Source of the DNA: Comamonas avium
GTDB lineage: Bacteria; Pseudomonadota; Gammaproteobacteria; Burkholderiales; Burkholderiaceae_C
Assembly (NCBI RefSeq): GCF_014836675.1
Contig: NZ_JACSQK010000009.1
Location: 1-64,000 of the forward strand
Direction of reading: 5' to 3'
Length of the DNA stretch: 64,000 bases
Part shown: positions 24,570-33,608 of the stretch, in pieces
Layout: every line of letters starts with the position of its first letter
Numbering within the stretch: position 1 is the stretch's first letter
The notes under the pieces: model-generated
Seen by the model: only the letters and a program-made list of their open reading frames with translations
What the model was told of the DNA's origin: nothing
The model's database searches: none
Position numbers and translations under genes: made by a program

Positions 24570-25208
24570 TCAACTCAGTTTATGCCGAGTCTTGAGCAGG
24601 CTCAGGCCCAGCGCAATGAAAGTGCCGCCTACGATGCGGTTGAACAGCTTTGCGCGCGCGACCACATGGCCTTTGATCACTGAGATGAGTGCCACATAGA
24701 AGGCATGCGAGATCAGCGCGCAAATGGCAAATGTCGTGGTCAGCAGCAAGTATTGCGTGAGCAGTGGTGCGCCGGGCACGATGAACTGCGGAAACAAGGC
24801 GGAGAAGAAAAGGATTGACTTGGGATTGGTCAGCGAAACAGTCAGCCCCTGCGCAGCCAGTTGCCAGTTTTTGCGCTCACGACGCTCTGAGGGCGCAAGG
24901 CCTTCTTCGCTGCTGAACAGACCGTCCTTGCTGCGCCAGCGTTTGACGCCCAGCCAAATCAGATACATCGCACCGGCTACCTTCATCACAAGGAACGCAT
25001 TCGCGGACAAGCTGAGTATGGTCCCCATGCCGATCATCGCCAGTGCGGAGATGACGAAAATACCAGCCGAGCTGCCCAGCGAACTGAATGCGGTCCGCCT
25101 AGCCCCAACGTCCACCGAGTTTGAAATCGCCAGCAGCACTGCAGGGCCAGGCGTGAAACACATCAACAACGAGACGCCGCAGAAAAGGAGCCAGTGGGTG
25201 ATTGTCAT
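24570..25208 (-). CDS. LysE/RhtB-family amino-acid exporter
   Basis: 212 residues, six hydrophobic segments, with the family hallmark CFTPGPAVLLAISNSV at residues 16-31 and GSSAGIFVISALAMIG in the second helix. LSLTNPKSILFFSALFPQF-type sequence in the middle is also typical (here VSLTNPKSILFFSALFPQF). It is an inner-membrane proton-driven exporter of amino acids or their derivatives. I start at 25208 (MTITHWLLF), which gives the normal N-terminus. Confidence 0.9.
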   Translation of the reverse strand: MTITHWLLFCGVSLLMCFTPGPAVLLAISNSVDVGARRTAFSSLGSSAGIFVISALAMIGMGTILSLSANAFLVMKVAGAMYLIWLGVKRWRSKDGLFSSEEGLAPSERRERKNWQLAAQGLTVSLTNPKSILFFSALFPQFIVPGAPLLTQYLLLTTTFAICALISHAFYVALISVIKGHVVARAKLFNRIVGGTFIALGLSLLKTRHKLS

Positions 25209-25329
25209 GATGGGGGCGAATTTAGTTGCCTTAAACAGTAAATATTCTCGTTCAGTCAAGGCATTCAAAAAATGCTTGCCCCTAATACCCTGCCGAGATT
25301 GGATGGCAGTTTTGGCTCTGAGCCGCGCA

Positions 25330-25447
25330 CACCCCCTTGCTGCGTCGTTGCAATGTCGTAGCGCAGTACTGCTGTACTGCCTGCGGCTTTGCGCCTTGTC
25401 TCAAACGCAAACCTTCGGTTTGCGCAGTTGTGTTAGCCGCTCTTAGA
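25330..25447. repeat. Dispersed intergenic repeat, copy 1
   Basis: Shared blocks with 27022-27145: CTGTACTGCCT-CGGCTT, a short CGCAAA...TTTGC hairpin (AACCTTCGGTT in this copy) and GTGTTAGCCGCTCTTAGAAG at the end. It lies between the LysE and cho genes. No transposase is present, so it looks like a non-autonomous, family-specific intergenic repeat. Confidence 0.65.
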
Positions 25448-25482
25448 AGTTTTGCCGCTAACGAGGGCGAGCAGGGCAGGGG

Positions 25483-26340
25483 CTACAGGGCAATGACTCG
25501 GGCTTGTCCTGTCAAGATGGGGCGGCACAGGATTTTGTAGCCATCGGCATCAAACCCCGCAGCTACCTTGGCCAGCTTGCGCGCTGCCTGTCTGGTGTCT
25601 GCGCTGCCCAGATAGCACCAGTTGCGCACCACGTGGATCTGCTGCATGTCTTCGCAGGTTTCTTCAAGACCAATGGCGCCAGGGTAGGGCCAGGTGGCCA
25701 CACGCAAAGTCTCCAGCGCGCTGACCAGGCGCTGGGCATGATCGGCTTCGCTTTCGCGGCCACAGCACACGCCGTTGCACTGGTTGAGCATGGCTCTGAA
25801 GCAGGCGCGGCCTTTGGGGAGTTTTTCTAAACCGAGAGCGGCGTAGCAAAGCTGGTGCATGTCGGCCAGATCGCGCAAGCCCTGCAGCGCACTGGTGCGG
25901 CTGCCAAACAGGCCATAAAGATCAGGCTCCACCGCAAAGTCCATGTCGCGTGAATAGACGACCTCGGGCTTGCCTTCGCTCAGGCGCAATGCGCACAGCT
26001 GGCGATTGCGGCGAAGCTTCTGGTTGTAAAGGGGTTGCAGCTGTTTGATGAGCTGGGCTTCCAGCAGCAGCGCGCCAATTTCTCCAGCCGTGCGGATGTA
26101 GCTGATGCGTGCAGCCTGGCGCAGCATGCGGGCTTCGTCAGCATTGCGCATGTGGGAAAGCAGCCGGGAGCGCAGATTGACGCTCTTGCCTATGTACAGG
26201 GGCAGGGTGCCTTCGGCGGCATGAAAAATGTACACACCGGGCTTTGCAGGCATGTCCAGCAGCGAGGCGCGCAGGTGCTCCGGGTATTCGTAGATGCGAG
26301 CCTCGTCAAACTCGGGCCTTCTGCGTGCGGGCATGTGCAT
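25483..26340 (-). CDS. cho: Excinuclease Cho-like / UvrC N-terminal-type nuclease (GIY-YIG)
   Basis: 285 residues. The GIY-YIG domain is at residues 30-110: KPGVYIFHAAEGTLPLYIGK, then SVNLRSRLLSHMRN (catalytic Arg), and a Glu in ALLLEAQLIKQLQPLYNQ. The remainder resembles the Cho/UvrC middle region, with a Cys cluster in ACFRAMLNQCNGVCCG. There is no UvrC C-terminal RNase-H-like domain, so it is Cho-like. Cho makes the 3' incision during nucleotide excision repair after UvrAB loading. The 2-bp gap from the umuD-like gene and the LexA box imply SOS control of both. Confidence 0.88.
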   Translation of the reverse strand: MHMPARRRPEFDEARIYEYPEHLRASLLDMPAKPGVYIFHAAEGTLPLYIGKSVNLRSRLLSHMRNADEARMLRQAARISYIRTAGEIGALLLEAQLIKQLQPLYNQKLRRNRQLCALRLSEGKPEVVYSRDMDFAVEPDLYGLFGSRTSALQGLRDLADMHQLCYAALGLEKLPKGRACFRAMLNQCNGVCCGRESEADHAQRLVSALETLRVATWPYPGAIGLEETCEDMQQIHVVRNWCYLGSADTRQAARKLAKVAAGFDADGYKILCRPILTGQARVIAL

Positions 26341-26342
26341 GA

Positions 26343-26789
26343 TTACTTGCTGAAGCGTTTGATGCAGGAGGTGACTACGCCCCAGATTTCGATGGCGTAC
26401 TCGTCCTTGAGAACGATGTCGGGGCAGCTGGGGTCGCCCGCCTTGAGGTGGGTGACACCGTCCGCCTGGTACAGATACTTCACTGTGAACTCGCTGTCCA
26501 CGATAGCCACCACGATGTGGCCATGGCGCGCTTGAATGGCGCGATCCACCACGATCAGATCGCCATCAACCATACCGTATTCCTGCATCGAGGGGCCAGC
26601 CACGCGCAAAAGGCAGGTGCTCTGCGGGTGCTCAACCAGCAGGGCAGAGATATCGAGCTGCTTGCCGCTGAAGTCTTGTGCAGTAGAGGGGGTGATGCCC
26701 CGGTGCACCGCACAGTCCAGCAATGACAAGGTGATGGAGGAGGCGGTGATGGGCACGGGCATGCCGGCCAAAAGACGATTGCTGTACAT
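26343..26789 (-). CDS. umuD: UmuD-like S24 peptidase (SOS mutagenesis accessory)
   Basis: 148 residues from 26789, or 139 from the internal Met at 26762 (MPVPITASS). The S24/LexA-type domain shows the catalytic Ser in AGPSMQEYGM and the catalytic Lys in EFTVKYLYQ, with DGDLIVVDRAI between. RecA-stimulated self-cleavage normally converts UmuD to the form that works with polymerase V. The cut site (Cys/Ala-Gly) may be the AQDF-SGK region, but this is uncertain. A LexA operator overlaps the first start codon, which favours the downstream start. The usual partner umuC is missing; a Cho-like gene follows instead. Confidence 0.88.
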   Translation of the reverse strand: MYSNRLLAGMPVPITASSITLSLLDCAVHRGITPSTAQDFSGKQLDISALLVEHPQSTCLLRVAGPSMQEYGMVDGDLIVVDRAIQARHGHIVVAIVDSEFTVKYLYQADGVTHLKAGDPSCPDIVLKDEYAIEIWGVVTSCIKRFSK

Positions 26790-26797
26790 GCATACAG
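26782..26797. promoter_or_regulatory. LexA (SOS) operator
   Basis: CTGTACATGCATACAG fits the CTG-N10-CAG LexA consensus with an alternating A/T-rich spacer. It overlaps the 5' end of the umuD-like gene. It should repress umuD-cho until DNA damage. Confidence 0.85.
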
Positions 26798-27021
26798 TGT
26801 ACAGCGATGCTGATATTTGACTTGTAACGCAAGCCTGATGCCGGGCATCTTGTTGGTGGTTTCGGCCAGAAGTGGCCTTGCAGTCATTGATTTGGTGTAC
26901 CCATCAAAGACCTGGATCAAGGTTTAAAGGTTTGTCTAAACACTGCCACATCTAATTTGCCTGCCAGGTTGCAAGCTCCTACAGTTTCAGGCGAGCCAGG
27001 CATGCCTGTCGCTTGTCTTCT

Positions 27022-27145
27022 AAGAGCCGCTAACACCACCTCTGATACGTCGTTGTTTCGCCTTGTCGTACGCCTGTACTGCCTACGGCTTCACGTCTCG
27101 TCTCCGTCGCAAATCTGCAATTTGCTAGGTGGTGTTAGCCGCTTT
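27022..27145. repeat. Dispersed intergenic repeat, copy 2
   Basis: Begins AAGAGCCGCTAACACCACC and ends GGTGGTGTTAGCCGCTTT, so the outer ends are an inverted repeat. Inside, CTGTACTGCCTACGGCTT and CGCAAATCTGCAATTTGC match copy 1 at 25330-25447. The copy is more complete than copy 1 and shows that the element has palindromic ends. Confidence 0.7.
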
Positions 27146-27165
27146 AAATCTAGGTAGCCCAAGTT

Positions 27166-27822
27166 ATGTCGCTTAAACATTTATTCAGGCTTATTTCTGC
27201 AATCAGTTTTTCGCTGACAAGTATTGGCACCATGGCACAAAGCTTGTCACTTACGAGTGAAAACTACATGCAGGACGGAGCAAACAAGGGGGTTGTTCTG
27301 CTTTCTGTTCGTTGGGACAGAAAGTGGAAATGTGCCGGTTTTGAGAACGCCCAGCTTCGATTGCTGGGCTTCGATTTCTTTCCGTCCACGCGGCCTGTCG
27401 ATGATGAAGGCGCTGATCTTTTGCTCGACGATGCGCCATTGTTATTGACCAAACCTCGATTTGATGACTATGCGTTCTTGGTCGAACCTGGGCAATACGC
27501 GTTGAGTAAGCTGCACATCAAAGTTGCAAGATCAGTCAGAGATGTCGGGATAGCCAAAGTTGGCCGAGAAACTCTGCTGCAAGAGGGCGCTTCCGTTGGG
27601 GGCACATTTAACGTTGACGCTGGAGAGGTCGTCTACATTGGCCACTTCTCTATTGATTGCTTCCAGGAACCAAGCCTGTGGCGCGTCTATCTTAAGGATA
27701 GAGAGAGCTTCAATGAGTATTTGGCCGATCAAAAGAAGAAAGTGCCAGAGCTCGATACCAGCAAAGCCAGCTTCAGACTATTCAAATCGAGTTACTTTGG
27801 CCGCGACTTTGAGCTTGAGTAG
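27166..27822 (+). CDS. Secreted or periplasmic hypothetical protein
   Basis: 218 residues with an N-terminal signal peptide (hydrophobic SAISFSLTSIGTMAQS, cleavage probably after Ala-24). The mature part is beta-rich with two Cys (WKCAGFENAQ, SIDCFQEP) and a phrase GEVVYIGHFSIDC that recurs in uncharacterised periplasmic proteins. The end is ASFRLFKSSYFGRDFELE. The family is not recognised by name and the gene has no same-strand neighbours. It follows a repeat element. Confidence 0.7.
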   Translation: MSLKHLFRLISAISFSLTSIGTMAQSLSLTSENYMQDGANKGVVLLSVRWDRKWKCAGFENAQLRLLGFDFFPSTRPVDDEGADLLLDDAPLLLTKPRFDDYAFLVEPGQYALSKLHIKVARSVRDVGIAKVGRETLLQEGASVGGTFNVDAGEVVYIGHFSIDCFQEPSLWRVYLKDRESFNEYLADQKKKVPELDTSKASFRLFKSSYFGRDFELE

Positions 27823-28205
27823 CCCTGTGGCTGACCTTTCGCTCAAGCGGGGCCAGCTTTCGGCATTTCCCTTGCCTTCCGCGTTAGCGAATGTGTGCAG
27901 TGGGTTGATTTGCGCCTGCCGCAGTCCGGCCATAAGCAGTCGGCCACCAACTTTGCCTGGCGCAATGCTCCAGGCCGGTTGCAGTCGATCAACTCAATAT
28001 GGTCAATGACTGCTGCCACCCAGAGCAGTCATTGCAATGAAACTTCCTTGCAGATCCGCGTCACGCCTCAAAGCTGTCACTCGTCCCGCGTCAGGCCAAG
28101 CGTCAGCTTTTGCATGCGTTGAAGTGGTGCTATCGACCCTAAACAGCCATTCGATTTCGGCATACAGTGCACCAACTTATTGCGCCCTCTTGTTGTTAGT
28201 AATTT
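27823..28205. other. Intergenic stretch with no supported gene
   Basis: 383 bases between two convergent genes. Short frames are open on both strands, but none has a ribosome site or recognisable content. No clear terminator is seen. Confidence 0.5.
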
Positions 28206-29165
28206 TCAAAATTGCACGCGCATCATTTGACCCGAATCGGCCTCATGCCTTGCGGGCAGCAAAGCAAATAACTCAGCCATGCAGCGTGCTTCTTCTGCAG
28301 GGCTGCGGCCAAAAAAACGTTTGAATTCGCGGCTGAACTGGGACTGGCTCTCATAGCCCACGCGGGCCGCCGCTGCGGCCGCGGTTTGTCTGTCGCGGAT
28401 CATCATCAAGCGGGCATGGTGTAAGCGGATCGACTTGATGTATTGGATGGGTGAGGTGCGTGTCACCGACTTGAAATGATTGTGGAATGCCGCCACGCTC
28501 AAACCGGCGTCATGCGCCAGATCTCCGACATTCAGCGGCTGTGAATAGTGGGCATGGATGCGCCTAAGCACTCGCGCAATTCGCCCGAAATACCCTTGAA
28601 GGCTCAAGGCAGATCGAAGTGCTACGCCTTGTTCACCGAGCAAGACCCGAAAGTACATCTCTCGCACGATAGATGGGGCCAGCACCTTGGCCTCCAAAGG
28701 CGATGCCAAGGCTTCAAGCAGTCGCAGGGTAACCTGTTGCAGATGGTGATCGAGCGGTGTTGACACAATGCCGACGGGCGGCATAAGGTGCGGCGCACCT
28801 TCCCCGGCCAGCGCGATAAGAAGCTCTGCCAATAAAGTCATATCAAGACGAATGGAAACCGCCAGCATGGGCTTTTCGGCAGTGGCGTCAGTTTCAGACG
28901 AGAAAGGCAATGGAACCGAGAGTACAAGGTAATGCTGCGCGTCATACAGATAAACCTGCCCATCGAGGTAGCCACGCTTGGTTCCGTGGCAGACGATAAC
29001 GATGCTTGGTTCGTACAGCACAGGTGTACGTGCAACGGGCTGATTGCAGCGTAGAAAACGCACCCCTTCGAGCCGTGATTGTGTATAGCCCTCCAGAGGG
29101 GCTAGATAGCGCAGTAAATCGCCCATGCGCTGTTCGCATTCAGCAGGCGTCATGACGTACTCCAT
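28206..29165 (-). CDS. AraC-family transcriptional regulator
   Basis: 319 residues. The N-terminal AraC_N domain runs roughly 20-180 with VARTPVLYEPSIVIVCHG and GYLDGQVYLYDAQHYLVLS. The C-terminal double HTH domain covers about 210-300, with NVGDLAHDAGLSVAAFHNHF and AARVGYESQSQFSREFKRFF, both signature helices of AraC regulators. It is divergent from the SDR gene at 29334 (168 bp apart), so it probably regulates that gene. The inducer is unknown; aldehyde-type stress is typical for this AraC_N subgroup. Confidence 0.9.
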   Translation of the reverse strand: MEYVMTPAECEQRMGDLLRYLAPLEGYTQSRLEGVRFLRCNQPVARTPVLYEPSIVIVCHGTKRGYLDGQVYLYDAQHYLVLSVPLPFSSETDATAEKPMLAVSIRLDMTLLAELLIALAGEGAPHLMPPVGIVSTPLDHHLQQVTLRLLEALASPLEAKVLAPSIVREMYFRVLLGEQGVALRSALSLQGYFGRIARVLRRIHAHYSQPLNVGDLAHDAGLSVAAFHNHFKSVTRTSPIQYIKSIRLHHARLMMIRDRQTAAAAAARVGYESQSQFSREFKRFFGRSPAEEARCMAELFALLPARHEADSGQMMRVQF

Positions 29166-29333
29166 CTTGAAAAAAGGCCTTCATCGTATCCAAGTCTCGT
29201 GCGTACATCATCAAAACATAGGGACTGGAAATAGGATTAGGCAAGTATGGCAGAGCATTGCATCTGCTCTTTTGCATAGCTTCTCCATAGCATCGAAAGA
29301 CCGAAATTTCATGCGACATAAAGGAGAAAAGCT

Positions 29334-30065
29334 ATGTCAATTCATAACCAAAAAGTCATTCTGATAACAGGTGCAAGCAGCGGTATCGGTGAAGCTACAG
29401 CCAAAGTGCTGGCTCAGACAGGTCACGCCGTCATGTTGGGTGCGCGCCGCATCGAACGGCTGCAGACCTTGGCTCGCGCCATCACCGACACTGGTGGTAC
29501 AGCGCGGTTCCAAAGTTTGGACGTCAGCTCGCGCGAAGACGTTCAGCGTTTTGTGAGCGAGGCGTTGTCTACTTTTGGGCGTATCGACGTGATGATCAAC
29601 AATGCTGGCGTCATGCCACTGTCCCCTATGATTTCCCTCAAGCTCGATGAGTGGGAGCGCATGATCGATGTGAACATCAAAGGCGTTCTATATGGCGTTG
29701 CCGCAGTGTTGCCCGCAATGAACGAGCAGGGATATGGACAGATAATCAATGTGTCCTCCATCGGGGGCTTGAGTGTTGTGCCCACAGCAGCCGTCTATTG
29801 CGCCACTAAGTACGCTGTGCGTGCTATCTCGGACGGCTTGCGGCAAGAGAACGACAAGCTGCGCGTCACATGCGTATATCCAGGTGTGGTGGAGTCGGAA
29901 TTGGCCAACTCTATTACCGATGTGGCTGCAGCACAGGCGATGCAAAGTTACAGAAAGATTGCGCTCAAGCCTGAGGCTATCGCAAATGCCATCGCACATG
30001 TGATTTCGCAGCCCGCCGATGTGGATACAAGCGAGATTGTGGTGCGACCTACAGCTTGTTTGTAG
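29334..30065 (+). CDS. SDR-family oxidoreductase
   Basis: 243 residues. TGASSGIGEATAKVLA holds the NAD(P) motif. NNAGVMPLSPM, the catalytic Ser in INVSSIGG, and YCATKYAVRAISDGLR (YxxxK) follow, then YPGVVESELANSI. This matches the YdfG/SDR group. A ribosome site AAAGGAGAAAAGCT precedes ATG 29334. The gene is alone on the plus strand and divergent from the AraC regulator. Likely an NADP-dependent reductase of small carbonyl or hydroxyacid substrates. Confidence 0.92.
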   Translation: MSIHNQKVILITGASSGIGEATAKVLAQTGHAVMLGARRIERLQTLARAITDTGGTARFQSLDVSSREDVQRFVSEALSTFGRIDVMINNAGVMPLSPMISLKLDEWERMIDVNIKGVLYGVAAVLPAMNEQGYGQIINVSSIGGLSVVPTAAVYCATKYAVRAISDGLRQENDKLRVTCVYPGVVESELANSITDVAAAQAMQSYRKIALKPEAIANAIAHVISQPADVDTSEIVVRPTACL

Positions 30066-30296
30066 CTTGTCGCTTAGCAATTGGAATGACGCTTGATAGT
30101 GCGCACCTTTCAGGTGCCAGTCTTAACTGGTAGAGCGCCGTTAAATGGCTGCTTATGGCCGGGGGCGGTAGTTCAAAGACACGCCAGTTAGCAGCCGTTC
30201 GTCTGAGAATTTATAGAGTTGAAGCACGGCCAGTGCATCGACTTTCTGGCCAATTAAGCGCATTTTTGTTCCCCCTCAACTTGATGGGAGAACATC

Positions 30297-30920
30297 ATGG
30301 AATCCGTAGCCAACGCCATCCATCGCGAGCCGTGGAACAAGGGAAAAATTGTGGGGCAGAAGGCTCCGTTCAAGGTCAAAGACATTTGGGCGCTTCGTGT
30401 ACGTCTGCAGATGGAGCACCGAATCCGCGAACTTGCGCTTTTCAACCTAGGCATCGACAGCAAATTGCGGGGCTGTGACCTCGTGGCATTGAAGGTCAGG
30501 GACGTATGCCACGGTGATCAGTTGGCGACACGCGCAATCGTCATGCAACATAAAACTCAGCGCCCTGTGCAGTTTGAAATCACATCAACGACACAGGATG
30601 CCCTGCAAGCGTGGATCAAGCATGCAGGACTGAAATCCGATAGCTTTTTGTTCCCCAGTCGGATTCACAACTCCCCTCATCTGGGAACACGCCAATATGC
30701 CCGTATCCTGGGACATTGGGTGGAGGAATTGGGTCTGGAGCGGGCCAGCTACGGCACCCATTCGATGCGACGAACCAAGGCTACTCTAATCTATCGACGA
30801 ACCAAGAACCTGCGCGCCGTTCAGCTGCTGCTTGGGCATTCCAAGCTGGAGTCGACCGTCCGATATCTCGGCATAGAGGTTGACGATACGTTGGAGATTT
30901 CCGAGCAAACCGAAATCTGA
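30297..30920 (+). CDS. Minimal tyrosine recombinase (phage-integrase family)
   Basis: 207 residues that are almost only the catalytic domain. The active-site set can be followed: Arg in GIDSKLRGCDLVAL, Lys in MQHKTQRPVQF, His/Arg in THSMRRTKAT, His in LLLGHSKLESTV, and Tyr in RYLGIEVDDT. The N-terminal arm-binding and core-binding domains are missing, so it is one of the short recombinases found scattered in genomes rather than a full integrase. RBS is GATGGGAGAACATC before ATG 30297. No flanking direct repeat or attachment site is seen. It precedes the dat-ddc segment and could have played a role in its arrival, though this is speculative. Confidence 0.85.
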   Translation: MESVANAIHREPWNKGKIVGQKAPFKVKDIWALRVRLQMEHRIRELALFNLGIDSKLRGCDLVALKVRDVCHGDQLATRAIVMQHKTQRPVQFEITSTTQDALQAWIKHAGLKSDSFLFPSRIHNSPHLGTRQYARILGHWVEELGLERASYGTHSMRRTKATLIYRRTKNLRAVQLLLGHSKLESTVRYLGIEVDDTLEISEQTEI

Positions 30921-31180
30921 GCCAGGCTTACGGTCGTGCTGTCTTTGTCAGGGACCAAGCGGCACGACTTGAACGGCTGCTTTACGGCGAAGGCCCTGAA
31001 TGACACACTCGGCCATCAACAGTCATGCAGAGGTTAGATGCGATGTTTGTCTGTGGAGCAATTTGCGTCAATTCGCGTGTTCAGCGCCGCTCCCACTGCT
31101 GATAAATCCAAATACCTACCTGGTAGTCAAGCCAGGTTGCCGTAAAGTTAGCCGGGCGTTATTCATGAGGAAATGCAGCA

Positions 31181-31951
31181 ATGAATGTCTCTAACGGAGT
31201 TCTGGTTTTTGCTGTGCTTGGGGCCCTTTTGACGATCTCCAGTGGGGCATCTGCTCAAGCACCTTCCGCAATTGCTGACTTGGTCGGCGCGCGCGCAAGC
31301 TCTGGTGAAACACAACTGGAGGCCAGGGGGTATCAGTTCATCAAAGGCAATACTGTGCGAGGCGAGAAGTGGACTTTCTGGTGGAGTGCTGAGCAGCGTC
31401 AGTGCGTGCAGGTCGCAACTTTGGACGGACGCTATAGCGCCATCCAGGCTGTTCCCGCAGCGAACTGTGGTCAGGTTGGTGAGCAAGGGCCTGTGACTGC
31501 ATTTGGTCGGCAGGACGAAGCGCGCAATGAGCAAAGCACCACCCTGACGCTCATTTGCTACGGTGAGGGCAGCAAGCCTTCCGTGGAGGCTCACTCGGGC
31601 TATCGGTGGAATTCAAGGCGAGACCGCTATGAACCCATCAATGAGATCACCAACGGAGTACAGGGCTTCGATTCGGAAGTTCAGGTTGAAATCACTGGTC
31701 AGCGCGGACGCATTCATCTCACGGGAAAGCTCATTGCCCCCATTCATTCCGGTGGCAACAACAACTGGTGGAACCTGGACGAACTCCAGGTGAATAGTGA
31801 TCGCATAACTGCAAGGTATGCCATGAACGGGCTCAACAAGCCCAAGGTCGATATCGATAGGCGCAGTGGGCGAATTCACATTGACGGCATCGAGCACTTC
31901 AAGGGCGAGTGCGATGAAGGTAACTGGGCTGACAGCGGCCACCGGTTCTGA
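31181..31951 (+). CDS. Secreted hypothetical protein
   Basis: 256 residues with a signal peptide (VFAVLGALLTISSGASAQA, cleavage near Ala-27). The mature region contains EARGYQFIKGNTVRGEKWTF and WWSAEQRQCVQVATLDGRY, then a beta-rich second half with RIHLTGKLIAPIHSGG and NWWNLDELQVNSDRITARYA. Such proteins occur as uncharacterised periplasmic proteins in several Proteobacteria. No ligand or enzyme motif is visible. It is not obviously in an operon. Confidence 0.75.
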   Translation: MNVSNGVLVFAVLGALLTISSGASAQAPSAIADLVGARASSGETQLEARGYQFIKGNTVRGEKWTFWWSAEQRQCVQVATLDGRYSAIQAVPAANCGQVGEQGPVTAFGRQDEARNEQSTTLTLICYGEGSKPSVEAHSGYRWNSRRDRYEPINEITNGVQGFDSEVQVEITGQRGRIHLTGKLIAPIHSGGNNNWWNLDELQVNSDRITARYAMNGLNKPKVDIDRRSGRIHIDGIEHFKGECDEGNWADSGHRF

Positions 31952-32028
31952 CCATCAGTCCCCACGGATTCAAGTATGGTTTGAGCTACATCGCTCTGTT
32001 TATGGGCCAATATCCAATAATTAATCAT

Positions 32029-32059
32029 AAAAAAAGGAGCTCGGTTGAGCTCCTTTTTT
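32029..32059. terminator. Bidirectional terminator after ddc
   Basis: AAAAAGGAGCTC-GGTT-GAGCTCCTTTTT, a perfect 12-bp stem with A and T runs. It is 14 bases beyond the ddc stop and sits between it and the convergent secreted-protein gene. Confidence 0.9.
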
Positions 32060-32072
32060 ACGACACCAGCAA

Positions 32073-33605
32073 TTAATCAATTGCAGGCGTATAAGTACCT
32101 TGCGCGATTGCTTCTTTAATACGATTCGCTTCGCTCAGAACAAGGGTAAGCAAGTTCTTTACGTTGTCTAAGGTCGCAACCGGGCTTAGGGTGGTCATTT
32201 TCAGGGATTGAACTTGACCAACTTTAGTCACTCCAATATTTGCTTCACCACGTGCAAATAATTCATCGGCTACGTTCTGGTTGAGCGTATCTAGAAGTTC
32301 TGTTGGGTAGCCTTCAGGGATCACACGGAACAATACCGATGCAAACTGAGGATCAACCAGCATTTCTAAACCGTCAGTTGCTGCAATGTAGTCAGCAACT
32401 TCACGAGTTAAAGTAACACCGTGGTCAATCATCGAGCCATACAGATCTTCACCCAATGCTTCAATAGTCATCCAAAGTTTCAGCGCATCAAAACGGCGCG
32501 TGGTTTGTAATGACTTCGATACCAGATTGGGCACACCATGCTCTTCGTCATAAGCGGAGTTTAAATACTCTGCTTCGTAGTGCATGAAACGATAGTTCGC
32601 TTCGTCTTTTAACAAGAAGGCGCCACAAGAGATGCTCTGGAAGTAATGCTTGTGGAAATCAAGCGTGATGGAGTCGGAAAGCTCAATGCCAGCCAACATA
32701 TCACGGTGATGATTGGACAGAATTAAAGCACCACCCCATGCTGCATCAATATGCATCCATGCGCCATATTTGTTGCTGATATCACGTACTTGACGCAGTG
32801 GATCAATGGCGCCCGCATCGGTTGTGCCCGCAGTTGCAACCACACACGCAACAATCTTGCCTTCAGCCTGAAGGCGAGCCATGGTGCTGTCAAGTGCTTG
32901 CATGTCCATGCGTGCGTTGGCATCAACAGGAACAGTCACGACCGATTGGAAGCCCATACCCATCATGGCCATGTTCTTTTGCACAGAGAAGTGTGTATTT
33001 TCAGAACAGATGACTTTTACGTTGCGCATTGCGTCCGCAGGCACGCCGTCACGCTGAACTGACCACGGATTGCCGTTTTCGTCTTTCCAGTTTTTAGCAA
33101 TACATGCATCACGAGCAAGAAGCACACCCATCAGGTTCGACTGTGTTCCACCAGAAGTGAACACACCGGCTTGACCTGCTGCATAGCCCACTTTTTGACG
33201 TAACCAGTCAATCAGCTGCACTTCCATCAATGAACCAGCAGGGCTTTGATCCCATGAGTCCATAGATTGGTTGGTGGCGTTAATCAGCACTTCTGCAATC
33301 TGGCTTGTGACCATCGTTGGGCAGTGCAAATGCGCGAGTGAGTGCGGATGATGCACTTTCAAGCTCTTGTTGAGGAATAACTCAACCATGCGCTCTAAAG
33401 ATTTTTCAACGCCCAGACCTTCTTTGGAAGGATTAAAAGCAATTGCACTGCGCAGCTCTTTGATGCTGCCACCCGTGTACATCTTGTCGTTTTGTAACCA
33501 TGCTGCAACGGCTTTCGTTGCTTGATCCATTGCCGACGTGTAGTCAGCAATGGATGCAGCATCATTACAGAGCAACGCTTTACGGTGTTCTGCAAAATCA
33601 ACCAT
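32073..33605 (-). CDS. ddc: L-2,4-diaminobutyrate decarboxylase
   Basis: 510-residue PLP enzyme of the group II decarboxylase family. It converts 2,4-diaminobutyrate to 1,3-diaminopropane. Motifs include [30 protein letters not shown] and [16 protein letters not shown] with the PLP Lys; the C-terminal domain is complete. Length and wording match the Acinetobacter Ddc. It follows dat by only 3 bases in the same direction. The codon use and base composition are clearly A+T-richer than in the neighbouring chromosome, so I infer recent acquisition. Confidence 0.93.
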   Translation of the reverse strand: MVDFAEHRKALLCNDAASIADYTSAMDQATKAVAAWLQNDKMYTGGSIKELRSAIAFNPSKEGLGVEKSLERMVELFLNKSLKVHHPHSLAHLHCPTMVTSQIAEVLINATNQSMDSWDQSPAGSLMEVQLIDWLRQKVGYAAGQAGVFTSGGTQSNLMGVLLARDACIAKNWKDENGNPWSVQRDGVPADAMRNVKVICSENTHFSVQKNMAMMGMGFQSVVTVPVDANARMDMQALDSTMARLQAEGKIVACVVATAGTTDAGAIDPLRQVRDISNKYGAWMHIDAAWGGALILSNHHRDMLAGIELSDSITLDFHKHYFQSISCGAFLLKDEANYRFMHYEAEYLNSAYDEEHGVPNLVSKSLQTTRRFDALKLWMTIEALGEDLYGSMIDHGVTLTREVADYIAATDGLEMLVDPQFASVLFRVIPEGYPTELLDTLNQNVADELFARGEANIGVTKVGQVQSLKMTTLSPVATLDNVKNLLTLVLSEANRIKEAIAQGTYTPAID

Positions 33606-33608
33606 GAG

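Noticed and set aside
25330-27145. Repeats taken as ends of an insertion sequence
   Set aside because: No transposase lies between them; the genes inside are ordinary SOS genes.
30066-30296. tRNA-like wording (CTGGTAGAGCGCCG) upstream of the recombinase
   Set aside because: No acceptor stem, anticodon arm or T-arm can be formed, so it is not a tRNA or attachment site.
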